Part shown: positions 1 through 10,153 of the stretch, one piece after another
Layout: every line of letters starts with the position of its first letter
How positions within the stretch are numbered: the stretch's first letter is position 1
From: Saprospiraceae bacterium
Lineage (GTDB): Bacteria; Bacteroidota; Bacteroidia; Chitinophagales; Saprospiraceae
Assembly: GCA_028285085.1 (NCBI GenBank)
Contig: JANQQI010000138.1
Coordinates: 1 to 43,697, forward strand
Direction: 5' to 3'
Length of the DNA: 43,697 nt
Position numbers and translations under genes: made by a program
The notes under the pieces: generated by a model
Told to the model about the DNA's origin: nothing
What the model saw: only the letters and a program-made list of their open reading frames with translations
Databases searched by the model: none

Positions 1-1147
1 CGGCTCCCAAACCAAACTGTCCCCCATCGGTGAAGGCTGTCGAAGTATTGGCGTAGACCACGGCGGCATCGACACGCCGGAGGAATTGCTCAACGGTCAA
101 TTGATCTTCGGCGATGATCGCCTCGCTGTGGCGAGAACTGTGGTGCTGAATATGCTGGAGGGCTTCCGGCAGGTCGGCCACCGTTTTGACGGAAAGTTGC
201 ATAGAGAGGAACTCGGTCCCAAACATCTCAGGCGTGGCCGCCCTCAGCAAATGATCCGGGTAGCGGCCTTGGAGTTGAGCGTGCGCCTCAGCATCAGCGT
301 GGACGACACATTGGTGCTGCTCCCCTAAGGATTGTAGCAGGATCGGTAAATCTGCCAAGCGTTCTCGATGTACTAATAAAGTATCAAGCGCATTACAAAC
401 GCTCACCCGCCGGGCCTTGGCATTTTCAATAATAGCTTGGCCTTTTTCCATATCCGCGGATCGATCGTAGTAAGTGTGTACGATGCCGGCGCCAGTTTCA
501 ATGACGGGGACGCGGCTATTTTCTCGTACATAGTTGATGAGTCCCTGTCCACCGCGCGGTATGAGGATATCGATCAATTGATGGGCCTGTAAAATATATC
601 CCAAAGCTTCTCTTTCACTTGGTGCCAAATAGATGATATCTGCTAAATTATATTCTGCGAGTACCTCACGAATAATCTGGACGATTGCCAGATTAGAGAA
701 GTGCGCATCCTTACTGCCTTTGAGCACGCAGGCGTTGCCAGATTTAAGGCAGAGCGCAAAAACGTCGAAGGTGACATTGGGGCGCGACTCGTAGACAATC
801 CCCACCACACCGAGCGGCACACTTGAACGGCTCAATTGTAGCCCATTGGGGAGTTCGCGCTGTTCGAGACTTTGGTTCAGGGGAGAAGGCAGTGCCGCTA
901 CTTTGCGCAAATCATCGGCAATGGATCGGAGCCGCTCGGGATTTAGTAAGAGACGGTCGTACTTCGGGTTGACGGGATCCATACGATCGAGATCTTTTTG
1001 ATTCTCTGCGAACAACAGCTCAGTTTTTTCCAGCGTACGATCAGCCAGCGTATTGAGGATGTTTGCGATATCGTGATCTTCCAGCGTGACTAGGCGATAG
1101 CTCTGGGCTTGTACTTTTTCAAGCTGATGCAGTATACTTTGTTCCAT
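1..1147 (-). CDS. proA: Gamma-glutamyl phosphate reductase (partial, C-terminus cut by window edge)
   Basis: This enzyme makes the second step of proline synthesis: NADPH-dependent reduction of gamma-glutamyl phosphate to glutamate-5-semialdehyde in the cytoplasm. I translated the reverse strand from the ATG at 1147 and the frame stays open to position 1. Visible landmarks are [18 protein letters not shown] in the N-terminal half, [16 protein letters not shown], the catalytic-cysteine region [13 protein letters not shown], and near the edge the C-terminal signature [11 protein letters not shown]. About 382 residues are visible, so roughly the last 30-40 residues of a normal ProA lie outside the window. 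The start is 5 bases after the proB stop, so the two form a proBA operon. There is no AGGAGG-like ribosome site, as is usual in Bacteroidota. Identity is secure. Confidence 0.97.
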   Translation of the reverse strand, partial: MEQSILHQLEKVQAQSYRLVTLEDHDIANILNTLADRTLEKTELLFAENQKDLDRMDPVNPKYDRLLLNPERLRSIADDLRKVAALPSPLNQSLEQRELPNGLQLSRSSVPLGVVGIVYESRPNVTFDVFALCLKSGNACVLKGSKDAHFSNLAIVQIIREVLAEYNLADIIYLAPSEREALGYILQAHQLIDILIPRGGQGLINYVRENSRVPVIETGAGIVHTYYDRSADMEKGQAIIENAKARRVSVCNALDTLLVHRERLADLPILLQSLGEQHQCVVHADAEAHAQLQGRYPDHLLRAATPEMFGTEFLSMQLSVKTVADLPEALQHIQHHSSRHSEAIIAEDQLTVEQFLRRVDAAVVYANTSTAFTDGGQFGLGA

Positions 1148-1152
1148 AGGAG

Positions 1153-2232
1153 TTATTTTTCAAGTAAGAGGTAATCGTAATGAATGATTGGTTTTTTGCC
1201 TTGTTGGCCGATCCATTTGCGGGCTTTATCGCTTTGGTACTGGGCCATACCCAGACCAATATTTTGACCGCTTTCGTCTTGGATCATGACGACTTCGCCT
1301 TTGACGAAATCACCATCGATGTGCAGAATGCCAACCGGGAGCAGGCTATTGGCTTGATGGATGTCTTGGAGTGCCGCTGCTGCTCCGGCATTGATGATAA
1401 TCGTGGCTTGAGCGCCAAAACTTTGAGTGGCCATCCATTTTTTGACATTAGAGAGCTTACCATTGGCAGGAAAACGTGTACCACTAAATTGCCCTTGCAG
1501 CAAGTCCGTCAAAACACCGGGCCGCTTGCCGTGTCCGATGTAAACGTCGATACCGAGGCGAGCGGTTTTTTGGGCCATACGCAGCTTGGTACGCATCCCG
1601 CCCCGGCCAAGTGAGGAGCGCTCCGGCGCGATGAGTTGGGCGACACTGCGGTCATTGGCTTCAATAACGGGAATGACTTTGCTCCGATTATCCTGCGGCG
1701 GGCCGTCGAAAACGCCATCTACATTGCTGAGAATCATGAGTGCATCGGCCCCCATCATGGTGGCAATCAGTCCTGCTAGTTCATCATTATCGGTAAACAT
1801 GAGTTCGTTGACGGAGATGACATCATTTTCGTTAACGATGGGGATGAGATTATCTCGAAGAAGAGCCTGGAAGCAATTCTTCATATTTAGGTAATGTCTT
1901 CGATCGCGAAAATCCTCCTTGGTGGCGAGTACCTGAGCACAGTGTAATTGATAGTTGGCCAGGAGCTGAGAGTAGCTTTGCATTAAGCGAATTTGTCCGA
2001 CGGCGGAAAGCACTTGTCGGCGGACTGTTTTATTACCACTAGCTGGGAGCTGGATCATTGATTTGCCCGCACCAACGGCTCCCGAGGACACCACAATGAG
2101 CTGCCAGCCTTCTTGTTTTAAGACGGCAATTTGATCAACTAATTGGCTGATGGTCGTCAAGTCCAATAAACCATCAGCTCGGGTGAGGACGTTGGTACCA
2201 ATTTTGACAATGAGTTTTTTTATTTTTTTCAT
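1153..2232 (-). CDS. proB: Glutamate 5-kinase with PUA domain
   Basis: Phosphorylates glutamate to gamma-glutamyl phosphate, the committed step of proline synthesis, and hands the unstable product to ProA. The 359 residues show an amino-acid-kinase fold: KIGTNVLT near the start, [11 protein letters not shown] around residue 50, [10 protein letters not shown] and [18 protein letters not shown] in the middle, and [16 protein letters not shown] near residue 210. The last 80 or so residues fit a PUA domain, as in full-length ProB (E. coli ProB is 367 residues). The family is feedback-inhibited by proline; nothing in the DNA shows extra control. It is the first gene of the proBA unit, reading leftwards. 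Confidence 0.97.
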   Translation of the reverse strand: MKKIKKLIVKIGTNVLTRADGLLDLTTISQLVDQIAVLKQEGWQLIVVSSGAVGAGKSMIQLPASGNKTVRRQVLSAVGQIRLMQSYSQLLANYQLHCAQVLATKEDFRDRRHYLNMKNCFQALLRDNLIPIVNENDVISVNELMFTDNDELAGLIATMMGADALMILSNVDGVFDGPPQDNRSKVIPVIEANDRSVAQLIAPERSSLGRGGMRTKLRMAQKTARLGIDVYIGHGKRPGVLTDLLQGQFSGTRFPANGKLSNVKKWMATQSFGAQATIIINAGAAAALQDIHQANSLLPVGILHIDGDFVKGEVVMIQDESGQNIGLGMAQYQSDKARKWIGQQGKKPIIHYDYLLLEK

Positions 2233-2592
2233 TATAATTTCAAGATATCGAATCAGTACAGCAATGATCGCGTAAGCAAAAATGTCAAACTTTGTTTGGT
2301 TTATTTTTAATCAACAGTACAATCTTATGCCCTGTGGACCAGATGATTTGGACTGGGATCAAGGTGCTAAAAACACCTAAAACAAAAAATGGGCATAAAG
2401 CATTCCATTATTGAGGACGCCGCGTTCTGATTTGGATAAAAAATGATGGAAAAAAGATTATTTTTGTAGCCCATTTGAAAAGTAGCCCAAGTGGCGCCGG
2501 GCAATAGGTTTTTGAAAACGCTTTGACGTTCCCAATAATCCCACGTATTAACTCTAGCCAAAAAATAGAATTTTAATTACAAACAACAAGTT
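2233..2592. other. Divergent intergenic region between proB and aconitase
   Basis: This 360-base stretch separates two divergently read genes, so it should hold both promoters. I see no convincing TTTG/TAnnTTTG pair for either direction. A 64-codon open frame on the minus strand (2367-2561) has no recognisable family or composition typical of a protein and I do not call it. No hairpin or repeat stands out. Confidence 0.6.
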
Positions 2593-4863
2593 ATGGTATT
2601 TGACATCGATATGATCCGGGCTTACTACGCCTCACTCGTCGAAAAAGTAGATGAAGCCAAAACGGCACTCGGCCGACCACTTACCCTCTCCGAGAAAATT
2701 CTCTACTCTCACCTACATCCTGATTCTCCTCTTAGTAATTACCAGCGTGGAAAAGACTATGTTTTCTTTGCCCCAGACCGCGTTGCGATGCAAGATGCTA
2801 CGGCGCAAATGGCTTTGCTGCAGTTTATGATGGCTGGTAAAGACCAAGTAGCAGTGCCATCAACGGTACACTGTGATCACTTGATTCAGGCTCAGTCTGG
2901 TGCGGATGAGGATTTGCAACGTGCCTTGGATACCAGCTCGGAGGTATTCGACTTTTTGCAATCGGTGTCTAATAAATATGGAATTGGTTTTTGGAAACCC
3001 GGAGCCGGCATTATTCACCAAATCGTTTTGGAAAACTACGCTTTTCCCGGTGGGATGATGATCGGGACAGATTCACACACCGTAAATGCTGGTGGACTTG
3101 GTATGGTAGCGATTGGTATTGGAGGTGCGGACGCAGTTGATGTGATGGCCGGAATGCCTTGGGAGTTGAAAATGCCAAAGCTGATAGGTGTGAAGTTGAC
3201 CGGTAAGATGAACGGTTGGACATCCTCTAAAGACGTTATTTTGAAAGTAGCGGGTATCCTTACTGTAAAAGGAGGAACCGGTGCGATTGTAGAATATTTT
3301 GGTCCGGGTGCTGAGTCCATGTCTTGTACGGGTAAAGGGACCATTTGTAACATGGGCGCAGAAATTGGAGCGACGACTTCAACCTTCGGTTATGATGAAT
3401 CCATGAGTCGTTACCTCAAGGCCACCGGCCGCGCTGAAGTAGCAGAATTGGCCGATGATCTTAGCGCTTACCTCACTGGGGATGCGGAGTGCTATGCGAA
3501 TCCTGAGCAATACTTTGATCAGGTGATCGAAATCGATCTCTCAACTTTGGAGCCACATATTAATGGCCCTTATACGCCGGATTTGGCGTGGCCAATTTCG
3601 AAATTTGCTCAAGCCGTGAAGGAAAATAATTATCCAGAACGCTTGGAGGTTGGCTTGATTGGTTCTTGTACCAACTCTTCTTACGAAGATTTGACGCGTG
3701 CCGCTTCATTGGCTAAACAAGCTGCAACGAAAAAACTGAAAGCGAAGGCAGAATTTACGATTACCCCAGGCTCGGAGCAAATTCGCTTTACTGTAGAGCG
3801 CGACGGCATCCTCGATGATTTTGAAGAAATTGGCGGCGTGGTTTTGGCTAATGCCTGCGGACCTTGTATCGGACAATGGGCGCGTCATATGGACGACCCG
3901 GATCGTAAGAATTCGATCATTACTTCATTCAACCGTAACTTTACCAAGCGTAATGACGGTAACCCTAATACTCACGCTTTTGTCGCTTCACCTGAATTAG
4001 TGACCGCAATGGCAATTGCGGGTGATTTGACTTTCAATCCGCTCACGGATACCCTAACGAACGAAGAAGGGCAGGATGTAAAACTAGATCCACCAACGGG
4101 ACTGGAATTGCCTCCTCGTGGTTTCGACGTTGAAGATCCTGGCTTTATTGCACCGGCTGCGGATGGCAGTAGCGTAGAGGTCGTGATCAATCCAGAATCA
4201 AATCGTTTGGAGCGTCTGACACCCTTTGTGCCGATTACTCAAGAGCAGTTGAAAGGGATGCGTTTGTTGATTAAGGCCAAAGGGAAGTGTACTACGGATC
4301 ATATCTCTATGGCAGGTCCGTGGTTGAAATTCCGTGGACACCTCGAAAATATTTCAAACAACTGTTACATCGGTGCCATCAATTACTTCAACGAAGAAGC
4401 GAATAATGTCTTCAACGCTGAGACAGGCGAATACGGTGCCGTACCGGATACTGCGCGTTATTACAAAGCACAGCAAATTGGATCGATTATTTTCGGTGAA
4501 GAGAATCTCGGAGAAGGTTCTTCTCGGGAGCACGCGGCGATGGAGCCACGTTATTTGGGCGTGAAAGCGGTAGTTGTGAAATCTTTTGCGCGTATTCACG
4601 AAACGAATTTGAAAAAACAAGGGATGCTGGCTTTGACTTTCGTTAATCCAGAGGATTACGAAAAGGTACGCCAGGATGATAAAATTGATTTGCTAGGCTT
4701 CGATGCAATGGCACCGGGTGAAAACTTGACTATCGTGTTGCACCACGCTGATGGTACTCAGGATCAGTTTGAAGTCAAGCACAGTTACAACGAAGCCCAG
4801 ATTGAATGGGTACGCGCGGGTTCCGCTTTGAACAAGATTCGCCAGGAGGCGGGTATGGTCTAA
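2593..4863 (+). CDS. acn: Aconitate hydratase (mitochondrial-type aconitase)
   Basis: Interconverts citrate and isocitrate in the TCA cycle using a [4Fe-4S] cluster. At 756 residues it matches the mitochondrial-type aconitase usual in Bacteroidota rather than the longer AcnA/IRP type. The cluster ligands are visible as C359 in [11 protein letters not shown] and C422/C425 in [11 protein letters not shown]. Other family landmarks are [19 protein letters not shown] near residue 160 and the domain-4 motif [14 protein letters not shown] near residue 640. A second in-frame ATG lies six codons in, but the first matches the usual N-terminus of the family. It stands alone and is followed by a strong hairpin terminator. 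Confidence 0.97.
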   Translation: MVFDIDMIRAYYASLVEKVDEAKTALGRPLTLSEKILYSHLHPDSPLSNYQRGKDYVFFAPDRVAMQDATAQMALLQFMMAGKDQVAVPSTVHCDHLIQAQSGADEDLQRALDTSSEVFDFLQSVSNKYGIGFWKPGAGIIHQIVLENYAFPGGMMIGTDSHTVNAGGLGMVAIGIGGADAVDVMAGMPWELKMPKLIGVKLTGKMNGWTSSKDVILKVAGILTVKGGTGAIVEYFGPGAESMSCTGKGTICNMGAEIGATTSTFGYDESMSRYLKATGRAEVAELADDLSAYLTGDAECYANPEQYFDQVIEIDLSTLEPHINGPYTPDLAWPISKFAQAVKENNYPERLEVGLIGSCTNSSYEDLTRAASLAKQAATKKLKAKAEFTITPGSEQIRFTVERDGILDDFEEIGGVVLANACGPCIGQWARHMDDPDRKNSIITSFNRNFTKRNDGNPNTHAFVASPELVTAMAIAGDLTFNPLTDTLTNEEGQDVKLDPPTGLELPPRGFDVEDPGFIAPAADGSSVEVVINPESNRLERLTPFVPITQEQLKGMRLLIKAKGKCTTDHISMAGPWLKFRGHLENISNNCYIGAINYFNEEANNVFNAETGEYGAVPDTARYYKAQQIGSIIFGEENLGEGSSREHAAMEPRYLGVKAVVVKSFARIHETNLKKQGMLALTFVNPEDYEKVRQDDKIDLLGFDAMAPGENLTIVLHHADGTQDQFEVKHSYNEAQIEWVRAGSALNKIRQEAGMV

Positions 4864-4898
4864 GCAACTAAAACCTTGTGCTAGCCGCTTGCGGCGGG

Positions 4899-4931
4899 AA
4901 GCCTTGTAGTATTAACTACAGGGCTTTTTTT
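4899..4931 (+). terminator. Rho-independent terminator after aconitase
   Basis: A 12-base stem (left arm 4899-4910, right arm 4915-4926) with one G-T wobble and a four-base ATTA loop is followed directly by a run of seven T. It begins 35 bases after the aconitase stop. Confidence 0.9.
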
Positions 4932-5012
4932 GTTAGTACGAGATAATGATTATTAGGATTATTAAGTATTTTGTTTGTGACAAACCTTTTTACCAACTGT
5001 AATAACAATACT

Positions 5013-5417
5013 ATGATCAAGGAATTCAAAGAATTTATCATGCGGGGCAATGTGCTCGAATTGGCTATCGCCGTAATTATTGCGGGAGCATTTGGGGCCA
5101 TTGTGACCACCTTTACTAAAGATGTACTCATGCCTCCGATTGGACTTGCACTGGGTGGCGTTGACTTCAGCGATTTACAACTCATTTTGCAGGAAGCTAC
5201 CACTGCAGCAGATGGTACGGAAGTACCTGCAGTAGCCATTAAATGGGGAAAACTAGTAAATGAGATCATTAACTTTTTGATCGTGGCTTTTGTCTTATTT
5301 ATGATTATTCGTTCTTACAATAAATTAAATCCGAAAGAAGAACCAGCTCCGGCACCAGATCCTGGACCAAGTGAGAAGGATTTGCTGGCAGAAATCCGCG
5401 ATTTGCTGAAAAAATAA
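5013..5417 (+). CDS. mscL: Large-conductance mechanosensitive channel MscL
   Basis: Forms a homopentameric inner-membrane pore that opens under high membrane tension and releases osmolytes on hypo-osmotic shock. The 134-residue product starting at the ATG at 5013 has the family start MIKEFKEFIMRGNVLELAIA and the pore-lining TM1 continuing into GAFGAIVTTFTKDVLMPPIG. A periplasmic loop follows, then TM2 around residues 85-105 (IINFLIVAFVLFMIIRS). The C-terminus has a Pro/Ala-rich linker and the usual short amphipathic helix SEKDLLAEIRDLLKK. An upstream in-frame start at 4971 would add 14 residues not found in the family, so I prefer 5013. Confidence 0.97.
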   Translation: MIKEFKEFIMRGNVLELAIAVIIAGAFGAIVTTFTKDVLMPPIGLALGGVDFSDLQLILQEATTAADGTEVPAVAIKWGKLVNEIINFLIVAFVLFMIIRSYNKLNPKEEPAPAPDPGPSEKDLLAEIRDLLKK

Positions 5418-5437
5418 GCGAATTTGGGTTATCTTTC

Positions 5438-5474
5438 AAAGGCTGTTCATCTCACATTGAGGTGAACAGCCTTT
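5438..5474. terminator. Long hairpin after mscL
   Basis: A 17-base stem (5438-5454 with 5458-5474), one G-T wobble and a three-base loop, starts 20 bases after the mscL stop and ends 13 bases before the next start codon. The T-tract is weak (CTTTCGTT), so termination may be partial and the next gene could be read through. Confidence 0.7.
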
Positions 5475-5487
5475 CGTTATCTAGCAC

Positions 5488-6831
5488 ATGAGCAACGCAA
5501 ACCAAAAAAGCAAACTCTCCGAAATACTCGAACGATTGCAGGTTGAAAGCTGGCAGTTAGAGTTGCTGGTATCTGGTTTTGCCATCTTTTTGGTTGCGGC
5601 GAGTTTCGAACCTGTACTGAATTTTGGGCGCACACTCCGGGTGATCGCCGAAAGCCTCGAAGGGTTTTACAACATCCTTTTCCTTATCCCGATTATTTTA
5701 CTCGGTGCCACATTTTTTCTCTTTATCAACCTCATTCTACACGTTATCTTCCGAGGACTTTGGATCAGTGCTATCGGGCTGCGTTATGTGTCGGGTGATA
5801 TTGATTTTGATGAACTTCGACTACAAAATCCTTTTCATCAGTTTCTGACCCGCCGACTCGGCTCTTTCGACAATTTTATAGAGCGCCTGGAGAACATCAG
5901 TAGCGTACTCTTTGCCTTTACTTTTTTGATTGTTTTCATGCTGCTTTCGTTGGGACTATTTAGTCTCTTGACGGGCTTGATGCAGCTTTTAGTGGAATAT
6001 ATAGGAAAGCATTGGTTATCTGACGCTAGAACGGAACTTCTGGGAGGGCTGACCCTTTTTGTGTTATTATTTACCGGCTTTCTCTACTTTCTGGATTTTG
6101 TGACGATTGGCTTTTTTAAGCGGAAGCGATGGATTACGATATGGTACTATCCGATTTATCGTTTTTATAGCTTGGTGACCTTCTCGTGGCTTTATCGCCC
6201 ATTGTACTATAACTTAATTGATAATAAATTTGGCCGGCGCATTGGGTTGATTCTGGTACCCTACTTTTTCTTGATCGTCACCTTGGCCACGTTATTTGTC
6301 AATCGCTACAACTACATCCCCTCTAATGCAACTGACCACACCCATTATCAGCAGATGTTTTATGCTGATCAGCGTGCCGAGCGTAAGAGAATTGACCGCA
6401 TCTCTTTACCATCACGGTTTACGAATAATGGCTATCTGGAATTATTCCTGCGGCACTATCCACTCGTTGACAACCCTGTGATTGAGCGATTGTGCGCAGG
6501 TATCCGGCCAGCTCAATTGGCGGGACTAAGAGTTTCTATCATTCAAGTCAATACGGGAAAAAAAGAGATTCCACCCGACCCTGATAGTTTATTGCAATGT
6601 ATGGGAATGCTTTACCAAATTGCGATTAACGATAGCATCTTTCAACAGCCAGAATACCTTTTTTACGAATCCCAACAATTCTCCGAAGCTGGGCTACAGA
6701 CCATTTTAGACGTGGCTTATTTGCCTCGGGGGCGCCACCAGTTGCGCGTTGATGTCCAACGGTTGGGTGGCGAAAATCGGGATTCACTATACTGGCGAAA
6801 GTTCGCCCAAATTCCTTTCTGGCGCGACTAA
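5488..6831 (+). CDS. Integral membrane protein of unknown function
   Basis: I do not recognise the family. The 447-residue product has a short charged N-terminus and then about five hydrophobic helices: around residues 23-45 (ELLVSGFAIFLVAASF), 60-85 (ILFLIPIILLGATFFLFINL), 140-170 (VLFAFTFLIVFMLLSLGLFSLL), 185-210 and 250-270 (LILVPYFFLIVTLATLFV). The last 175 residues are soluble and probably lie on one face of the membrane. No catalytic motif is apparent. It starts 13 bases after a hairpin with a weak T-tract downstream of mscL, so it may be partly cotranscribed with mscL; a role in envelope stress is only a guess. Confidence 0.85.
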   Translation: MSNANQKSKLSEILERLQVESWQLELLVSGFAIFLVAASFEPVLNFGRTLRVIAESLEGFYNILFLIPIILLGATFFLFINLILHVIFRGLWISAIGLRYVSGDIDFDELRLQNPFHQFLTRRLGSFDNFIERLENISSVLFAFTFLIVFMLLSLGLFSLLTGLMQLLVEYIGKHWLSDARTELLGGLTLFVLLFTGFLYFLDFVTIGFFKRKRWITIWYYPIYRFYSLVTFSWLYRPLYYNLIDNKFGRRIGLILVPYFFLIVTLATLFVNRYNYIPSNATDHTHYQQMFYADQRAERKRIDRISLPSRFTNNGYLELFLRHYPLVDNPVIERLCAGIRPAQLAGLRVSIIQVNTGKKEIPPDPDSLLQCMGMLYQIAINDSIFQQPEYLFYESQQFSEAGLQTILDVAYLPRGRHQLRVDVQRLGGENRDSLYWRKFAQIPFWRD

Positions 6832-6858
6832 TTCCGCCTGTCCCACTTCGTCCCTATC

Positions 6859-6887
6859 TGTCCGCTTTTGTCCGCTTTTGTCCTTTA
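6859..6887. repeat. Short 10-base tandem repeat
   Basis: Two exact copies of TGTCCGCTTT (6859-6868 and 6869-6878) are followed by a partial third copy (TGTCCTTTA). It lies about 30 bases after the stop of the membrane protein gene. Similar TGTCC/CGTCC words occur just upstream, so the block may be an eroded longer array. No function is evident. Confidence 0.6.
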
Positions 6888-7058
6888 CTCGGGTAGCCCT
6901 GAGGACTAATTTTATGGTCATAAAATGCAGAGGGTTTACCCACCTAGTATAGACTTGCCACAGGAATAGTTTCCAAAATCAAACATAAAATAGATTTATG
7001 ATTGGCTTTCGTCAATCGAATATAATGTATGCTTTTTCTCACAAAAAATTTTTAAATC

Positions 7059-7817
7059 ATGAAATCATTAAAGAACTGTTTTCTCTTAGGTATTTGCGCC
7101 ATGTTTGCTTTCATGTTGCCACAGCAGGCTTCTGCACAGTGGGTCAACAGTCCAAGTACGCGTTTGTATACGTATGATCAAGTAATCATTGATCGTACCA
7201 CCGCAAAGTACTCCTGGCTAGAACTCGATGTAAATGGAACTATTGGTACGGAAGGGCTTGATATGTACACGGAGTCTAGTACAAGTACGGGATGGACACA
7301 GCAAATCACCTGGAATAACCCATCAGGTCGTCGTCATATTTTGACAGATCACGGCGGGACTGATCGCTTGTTGTTCTACGTTGGTATCGGTGGTGGTGCC
7401 AAAAATGAAATGGAGATTCATGGGAAACTTGGTGTAGGTCGTGTAGGTACGATCAATATGCCAACAACCGTAGGTGGTATTAATATCAGTGCTTATAATC
7501 TATACGTTGAAGGTGGTATCCTAACCGAAGAACTACGTGTGCGTACTGATTGGGCGGACTACGTTTTTGCTGAAGATTACGAACTGAAATCTTTGGAAGA
7601 GGTAGAAGCACATATCGACGAAAACGGCTACCTGCACAATACTTTATCTGCTGCTGAAGTAGAAGCACAAGGTATTGAAGTTGGTGAAATGACAAAGAAT
7701 CAGCAAGAAAAAATCGAAGAGTTGTTCTTGCACATGATCGATATGAACAAGCGATTGAAACAATTGGAAGAAGAAAATGCAGCGCTAAAAGCGAAGGTTG
7801 CGGAACTGGAAAAGTAA
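7059..7817 (+). CDS. Secreted coiled-coil protein with S74-chaperone-like C-terminus
   Basis: A 252-residue exported protein. The N-terminus is a type I signal peptide, a hydrophobic core LLGICAMFAFMLPQQASAQ probably cut after SAQ. The middle is Gly/Thr-rich and beta-structured. From about residue 147 the text NLYVEGGILTEELRVRT, then WADYVFAEDYELKSLEEVE and HIDENGYL, is a pattern common in Bacteroidota surface and tail-fibre-like proteins. It is related to the intramolecular chaperone (peptidase S74) region without an obvious catalytic part. The last 35 residues are a heptad coiled coil (MNKRLKQLEEENAALKAKV), suggesting trimerisation. There is no T9SS sorting domain. It lies 49 bases before a secreted protease gene and may be cotranscribed. 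Confidence 0.85.
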   Translation: MKSLKNCFLLGICAMFAFMLPQQASAQWVNSPSTRLYTYDQVIIDRTTAKYSWLELDVNGTIGTEGLDMYTESSTSTGWTQQITWNNPSGRRHILTDHGGTDRLLFYVGIGGGAKNEMEIHGKLGVGRVGTINMPTTVGGINISAYNLYVEGGILTEELRVRTDWADYVFAEDYELKSLEEVEAHIDENGYLHNTLSAAEVEAQGIEVGEMTKNQQEKIEELFLHMIDMNKRLKQLEEENAALKAKVAELEK

Positions 7818-7866
7818 CATAGACTGGTTAGGCTTAATTCATTCAACATTTCAATTATTTCATATT

Positions 7867-9747
7867 ATGAAAATATCAAGAAACTTATCTATTGTTTTCT
7901 TGCTGTTAGCCGCTCCAGTTTTTCTTTTTGCTCAACGCCCTCTAATAGAGGAATTCTTACCAATCAATTATCCAATTAGCGAAGAGAATGTTAAATATCT
8001 GGATGTCTACCAAAAAGAAAACAGAGTTGCGAAACTGCAACTTGTAAAAATTAATACAGAGATTTTCAAAGATGAGCAGGTTGTTGTTAATCTTGCTCTT
8101 GAATCAGCGATTGCTACTCGAATTCAAGATCGCGTACGTAGCGATGAAGACTTCTCTTGGTTTGGTACATTAGAAGACGAATCGGGAATTTACTTTTCCG
8201 TTTTGGAAGATCAAGTAATGTCCAAGTTTAGAATCGGAGATTACGCTTATTCGATTGTACCTCTAGACGGAGATGTACACATGCTAATAGAGGTTAATGC
8301 TGATGCAAAACATCCTGAAGGCCATGTAGGGTGTATTCATGATGCTATCTCGGAGCAAAGCCAAAATCATCGCCCAAGCCAAGAGCATCATCATTCTGAA
8401 GATCGGCCAGAACCTTCATCTCAGGGTGGTGCTCGAACCGATACAGATTGCGTCTATCGAATTTCGATCTTATACACTGATGATGCCGCTGCTAACATAG
8501 TTAACCTAGCCTTGTTCTCTCAAACATTAGCGGATGAAGCTAATCTGGCTTATACCCTAAGTCAGATAGATCTTGTAGCTGAGGTAGCCCGGTCATTGGA
8601 AGTAAACCATGCCGAATCAGATGTATTAATCGCTTTTCCTGGGTTCGCAAACACGACTATTTCTACCGACGTTGTTCGATTCCGAAATAATAATGATGGC
8701 GTTCTGGACGAGATTCATGACATGCGTGGCCGTTATCAAACGGATGTACAAGTCCTGGTGCGTGAAAATATCATTGATTTTGGAAATGGCGCTGGTGTAT
8801 TTTTGGGTTCTGCTTTTGGTGTTGCTTTTGATGTGGACGCTGCTAATGCAGCAGATGCATTTGTGGCTGTACAACGGGCAAGTATCCCCCTGAATCGCTT
8901 CACCTTTACACATGAAATTGGTCACATTCAAGGAGCGAAACATGAGAATGATAACAACGCCCCTCTTTTTGCCCGAGGTTTTCTGTTTGCCAATGGAGCT
9001 GCGGGTCGTACTCTAATGGTGCGAGGTGCAGCGGGTGTTTGTGCTACTGCAAACGGCGATGCTTGTCGTATCGGACGTTTTTCAAATCCTAATGTTGTCG
9101 TTGGTGGTACCACAATTGGTGTTGCTAATAATTTTGATAATGCTCGCCGCCTCAATGAGACCGCCGATCGTACGCGAAATTATCGCATGACCAACGATGT
9201 TTTTACGATTGCTGCCGAGGATATTCCCAACGAAACGCTCTCTCATCATTTGGCAAATGACCGATTGACGACTGGGGGAAATACCGTCACTTACCAGTCA
9301 GGTAGCATCGCCACGATGCGGGCGGGCCAGGAAGTTTTACTCCAGAATGGCGCTTGGATACGAGATGGCTCCAGGTTTAGAGCATATATTGAAAATGATC
9401 CATGTGAAAATCCTGCACCACTTCCATTGAATCAACCTGATGAAGATTTGGTGGAACAGCGATCAGAAAATCCGGCTCAAGCAATGAATGATCAGCTAAT
9501 GATTCAACCGAATCCCGCTCGTGATTTTATTGTGATTGCGTATCGATTTGATACACCTCAGACTGCTACAACAGCAATTTTTGATGCTAATGGTCGGGTT
9601 GTGCAAATTATCGATAATGCAGTATTGAGAGATGCCGGAGAGTATCAAATAGAAGTGGATATCCAAAATTTACCTGCTGGATTCTACTACTGTCAATTAC
9701 AGACAGAGGAAACGAAGTTGACTAAAAAATTTATCGTGAATAAGTAA
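7867..9747 (+). CDS. Secreted metzincin zinc metalloprotease with 3-coathanger and T9SS domains
   Basis: A secreted endopeptidase of 626 residues. The start is the ATG at 7867, directly followed by a signal peptide (MKISRNLSIVFLLLAAPVFLF, cut near FAQ); the longer frame from 7798 would bury it. Residues about 25-190 look like a propeptide ending in a His/Ser/Glu-rich stretch. The catalytic domain has the metzincin zinc site HEIGHIQGAKH (H349, E350, H353, H359) and a probable Met-turn at M384 (RTLMVRG). This fits the reprolysin-like (M12B-type) group. About residues 445-520 resemble the 3-coathanger stack domain. The last 80 residues form a type A T9SS sorting domain (IQPNPARDFIVIAY to TKKFIVNK). 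Substrate unknown. Confidence 0.93.
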   Translation: MKISRNLSIVFLLLAAPVFLFAQRPLIEEFLPINYPISEENVKYLDVYQKENRVAKLQLVKINTEIFKDEQVVVNLALESAIATRIQDRVRSDEDFSWFGTLEDESGIYFSVLEDQVMSKFRIGDYAYSIVPLDGDVHMLIEVNADAKHPEGHVGCIHDAISEQSQNHRPSQEHHHSEDRPEPSSQGGARTDTDCVYRISILYTDDAAANIVNLALFSQTLADEANLAYTLSQIDLVAEVARSLEVNHAESDVLIAFPGFANTTISTDVVRFRNNNDGVLDEIHDMRGRYQTDVQVLVRENIIDFGNGAGVFLGSAFGVAFDVDAANAADAFVAVQRASIPLNRFTFTHEIGHIQGAKHENDNNAPLFARGFLFANGAAGRTLMVRGAAGVCATANGDACRIGRFSNPNVVVGGTTIGVANNFDNARRLNETADRTRNYRMTNDVFTIAAEDIPNETLSHHLANDRLTTGGNTVTYQSGSIATMRAGQEVLLQNGAWIRDGSRFRAYIENDPCENPAPLPLNQPDEDLVEQRSENPAQAMNDQLMIQPNPARDFIVIAYRFDTPQTATTAIFDANGRVVQIIDNAVLRDAGEYQIEVDIQNLPAGFYYCQLQTEETKLTKKFIVNK

Positions 9748-10153
9748 TGGAATTGCCCTCATCAGAATCAGTAATAAATAATGATTTATTCTGGATGATC
9801 GGCACTTAAAAAATATATAATAATAGTTGGATAAGTACCCACCCCGAAACCATTTTGATTTTGGGGTGGTTTTTGTTGTTTTAATATTGGCATTAAAGCA
9901 AAAAAAATAGTATTTTTATAACAACTTAATCCGCTCTTTTTCAACACTGTAAGGCAAAAGTTTTATTTCCAAAGCCTTTTACCCTGGTGCCTAAATTGCA
10001 TTTTCTAAAGTGCACGCTTTCCGTTCTTTTATAGAACGAAACATACATACGCATATCTTGCTTGTCTAAGTAGTCAACAAAATTTATGAAAAGGCTAATA
10101 CAAAAGTGTATTAGTTAAGAACTTATGATTTGATCTAAAACAAAAGTTGAAAA
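9748..10153. other. Intergenic region with hairpins upstream of the small HTH gene
   Basis: This 406-base gap holds the terminator of the protease gene (separate entry) and two further small hairpins: CGTTCT/AGAACG at 10022-10038, and CTAATACA/TGTATTAG with an AAAG loop at 10096-10115. The second sits 38 bases before the small HTH-like gene and could be an operator. TTTG boxes are present but none is correctly spaced from a TAnnTTTG box. Confidence 0.5.
9839..9875 (+). terminator. Terminator after the metalloprotease gene
   Basis: Stem CCACCCCGAAA (9839-9849) pairs with TTTTGGGGTGG (9859-9869) with one G-T wobble, followed by TTTTT. It lies about 90 bases after the stop. Confidence 0.88.

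Noticed and set aside
1180-1614. 144-codon plus-strand frame inside proB
   Set aside because: Antisense shadow of proB.
2367-2561. 64-codon minus-strand frame between proB and aconitase
   Set aside because: No recognisable protein character, no start context, and it lies where divergent promoters are needed.
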